A DNA stretch of 64,000 nt, from positions 1-64,000 of the forward strand of contig JAEPRB010000041.1 of NCBI GenBank assembly GCA_016758965.1, given 5' to 3'. Under the pieces are notes generated by a model. That model worked only from the letters and a program-made list of their open reading frames with translations. It ran no database searches and was not told the DNA's origin. Position 1 is the first letter of the stretch. Every line of letters begins with the position of its first letter. Both the position numbers and the translations under genes were made by a program. Below are positions 61,049 to 64,000 of the stretch, in pieces. Source of the stretch: Circinella minor (taxonomy: Eukaryota; Mucoromycota; Mucoromycetes; Mucorales; Lichtheimiaceae).

Positions 61049-63953
61049 TTATCTCCCATTATTGCAATGAAGCTGTTGCAATGGATGGGTTGAATTTAGT
61101 GATGATAATTGACCACCTAAAGAACTAGTTGTACCAGGAGCGGATGATGTTGAAGGAGGAGATACAGCAGTGGGAAACGCATTCATACCGAAGCCAACAC
61201 TTCTTGATTGCGGTTCATCTTGATGATGGACAATAACACCATATTGTGGATCACTAATACATCGGAAAGGGTTTTGAGGTGTTCGAATTAGAAGTACATG
61301 ATATAATTCTTGAATACCAATAGGACAATCACAATATAAGTCATTCATCATTCGATGTAATTGATCCAATGTATGGAATCCTAATATTTGTGTCATTTCA
61401 TTCAGTTTTACATAAGACATTTTGGCTCGTTCCAAGATCATTGTATTCCGATCCGGCTAAATAAATTAAATGTATGAGTAACAAGCAATAATAATAATGC
61501 AATATTCATCTCCTCATCTTGATGTATATATAAAGCTTAAAATATTACCAGAACATCACCAAATAGTCTACCATGAAAATCATCTGAAAGAAGAGAAGAA
61601 GCTGTCCAACCTATATTCATATGAAATATTTATGCATAGAAACAGTGAAATGAGTTTCAAATTATCTTTCAATCCCATCTCTTTACTTTTTTTTTGCCCG
61701 AAGCATTTCATCTCTTCCACACTAATAGTAATGACAGTAACAATTGCTTACCATTAGTCCAGCCCATTTCCTGGGTATCGCTCGAGAATCGTCGATCCAG
61801 ATGGGTATCTGATCGTCCCTTTACTGATTTATTATCCTGTTCAGGTTGCAGAGAAGGTACGACACAGGGATTTTTGGCTAAATAATATTAATAGCGATCA
61901 TGATCAAACATTGTTAAAAATCCGCCTTTACTCCCCCCCCCCTTTCTCTCTTTCTCTTTCTCTCTTTTCCCCGAACAACAATAATTCTCATTGATTAATT
62001 ACCTCGACTAGGTTCACCAAAGAGGAAATTGGAGAAAAAAGAATGCTGAGTTCCTGAAGTTGCTACTGATGCTGGTGAAGATGCCACTGCTGCATGTGCT
62101 ACGTGATGAATAGCTGTTCGATCTGCACTTACATCTGATCCACTCTTCATCCGACTTGTTGTTAAACCAACAGGGCTACCGATAGGACCTGCTACCGCAG
62201 AAGATGCTCGTCGTCCATTAATTGGAGGTCCAATGGGTGCAATTGCTCGGGGTGCAGCTTTAGGTGTACCACATACTTCAACTTGATTTCCTAAAGGCGA
62301 AATACCCAAACTAAGCTGACTCGCTGGACTTGTTGGAACTGAAGTTACAATAATAATTATAACGACGGCATACCGAGTTAGTTTTTTTTAATAGTCTCCA
62401 TAATTTATCAACCTATTCATTTAAACATATACATATTAAAAAAAAATGAAAAATTACCAGGATCACGGGATGGCATAAAATCGAGAGAAGGCATAAGCGG
62501 TGGCGGTGGTGGAGGTAATAAATCAAGACCAAGTGGTGAAGATGAGGAAGAGGAAGAATCTGCTCGTAAATGAGGTGCACCTACCATCAGTGTATCTAAC
62601 AAAGATGGTTGTTGTCTACTACTTTCACCAATAATGGGAGGTTGTGGTAATCTATTACTGCTACTACTACTGCTTGGGTGATTATTGATAATAGGGTGAT
62701 GTGGATGAGAATGAGGATGTTGTTGTGGATGTTGTGGATGATGAAGGTGCTGTTGTTGTTTTTGCTGTGACAATGGTAACGGTACTGCCGTTGAAGCAGA
62801 AGAAGTAATCGATTTTTCAGGACTACGCTTAACAGTTGAAGAGGATGACGATGATCCTGTGACAGTAGATGATCTACCCACACTAGACTTCTTTTCATCT
62901 TCACGCTTCTTTTGTTCTTGTTCCCATTGTTCTTTACGTTCCTGCATTTCCCGATCACGACGTTCCATTTCTTCTTTTAATTCACGCTCACGTCGCTCTT
63001 TTTCCTCCTTGAATCGTCGTTCACGACGTTCACGTTCTTCACGTTCTTGTCGCTCCTGTCGTTCTTTTTGTTCCTTTTCCTTTCGTTTTCGTTCCTTTTC
63101 TGCTGCTTTTTCCTTTTCTTCTTTTAGTCGTTTTCGTTTCTCCTCTTCTCGATGAACTCGTTCTTGCTCTTTTTGTCGTTTTTCTTCTTCTCGTTTTTGA
63201 CGTTCTTGTTCTCGTTTTTGTCGATCGAGTTGAAGTTTTCGTTCCCGTTCAAGACGAGCCTTTTCTTCTTCAGCTTTACGTTGTGCTTCTTTCGCCAATC
63301 GTTCTTCTTCTTTTTGCCTCTTCAGTTGGCTATAGTATATATATATATATATATAAATTTTAGTTGATTGCTTTTCTCTCTTTTTTTTCTCTCACATACA
63401 TACTAGCAATCACAAACAAATAAACGAACAAAACCAATTATTTACCGTTTTTTATCTCTTCGACGTTCTTTTTCTTTTTGTTTTTTAAGTTCTCGTTCCT
63501 GACGTAGTCGATCTTCTTCTTCAAGTTCCTGAATCAGACGTTGCTGTCGCTCTTGGGCTACTTTTTCCTTATAGGCGGCAAGAACTCTCTGCTCAAACAT
63601 TCGAGCAGCAAATATTTGAAACATACGACGACCTTCTTCCATACGCTGTTCTTCAGTCCGTGTATCTTGTAAGGACTATAAGATATATCACAAAAATGAA
63701 TTTTAATCATTTAAATACTCTTTTCTTTTCAATCATTTTTTCAACCGAAATAAATAATAATATTTTTATACCTCTTCATCATCTTCATCGTCATATACGT
63801 CATCGTCGTCTTCTTCTTCATCATAATATTCATCAGTTGGTTCCATATTAACTTCTTCTTTTTTAATCCGCCGTTCAGCAAGTCGTTCCATCATATCGAG
63901 AAACTTTTTACCATCATTTTTTAATAAATCATCTGCAACTGTAAGTATACCAC
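61049..63953 (-). CDS. NST1: Stress response protein Nst1, 3' part (5' end outside window)
   Basis: Seven exons are visible (63953-63772, 63675-63446, 63329-62458, 62338-62003, 61877-61752, 61583-61549, 61456-61049); at least one more lies beyond 64,000. The visible part is about 729 aa. The first exon reads [20 protein letters not shown], then an acidic tract; the next has [20 protein letters not shown] then [15 protein letters not shown], both diagnostic of fungal Nst1. A very long charged coiled coil rich in KREEEKR/ERRERE units follows, then Ser/Pro/His-rich low complexity. Nst1 is linked to salt tolerance and mRNA-granule condensation in yeasts. The C-terminal exon has a structured-looking [20 protein letters not shown] segment. 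Confidence 0.85.
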
Positions 63954-64000
63954 CTAATAATTATATCACATATATATCAACTTAGTTTTTCTCGTCCAAT
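63954..64000 (-). other. NST1 intron, cut by the window edge
   Basis: Sequence upstream of the 3' splice site at 63954-63955 (AG in the gene's sense). Its donor and the 5' exons lie outside. Confidence 0.7.

Overview
This is an AT-rich (I estimate about 30-33% G+C by eye) nuclear fungal window, most likely from an early-diverging fungus of the Mucoromycota (Mucorales type). Reasons: genes carry many short GT-AG introns (about 50-130 bp); the gene set is fungal (Ldb17, Nst1, Sur2, Swi1-like, a thaumatin-like secreted protein); proteins are rich in Gln, Asn and His runs; and an AZUL-domain HECT ligase sits beside old LINE debris. The species assignment is inference. I spliced each multi-exon gene by hand, and every model given here keeps one open frame across all junctions.

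Layout. 1-9.2 kb is gene-poor and accessory: a decayed LINE (about 1.1-2.35 kb), a thaumatin-like secreted protein (2.9-3.7 kb, +), a tiny knottin-like secreted peptide (5.35-5.55 kb, -) and a broken F-box gene (7.4-9.2 kb, -). From 10.3 to 28.7 kb is a run of minus-strand genes: an orphan protein with a probable RNase H-like fold and a hexapeptide minisatellite, a small secreted Cys peptide, COG1 (Golgi tethering), a Swi1/Sol1-like SWI/SNF subunit with no visible ARID, and a PUF4-type Pumilio protein. 28.7-35.5 kb is a gene desert with one decayed coding relic. 35.5-61 kb is again gene-dense: a UBE3A-like AZUL-HECT ligase (+), LDB17/SPIN90 (-), sphinganine C4-hydroxylase SUR2 (+), a desert with a diverged inverted duplication (46.8/47.6 kb), an intact 664-aa F-box/LRR protein (+), condensin subunit YCG1/CAP-G (+), a MAPR/Dap1 cytochrome b5-like protein (+), arginyl-transferase ATE1 (+) and a Kre9/Knh1-like secreted protein (+). 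The window ends inside NST1 (-), whose 5' end lies beyond 64,000.

Functional picture: there is no operon-like or biosynthetic cluster logic; these are mostly independent housekeeping genes. Loose themes are ubiquitin/N-degron biology (AZUL-HECT, two F-box loci, ATE1), membrane and trafficking work (COG1, SUR2, LDB17, DAP1) and nuclear regulation (Swi1-like, PUF, condensin, Nst1). The least explained items are the RNase H-like orphan with degenerate active-site positions, the knottin-like peptide, the inverted duplication at 46.8/47.6 kb, the repeat-rich block at 32.3-32.8 kb and a genome-style excess of the palindrome TACGTA. I found no rRNA, tRNA, CRISPR array or complete mobile element.
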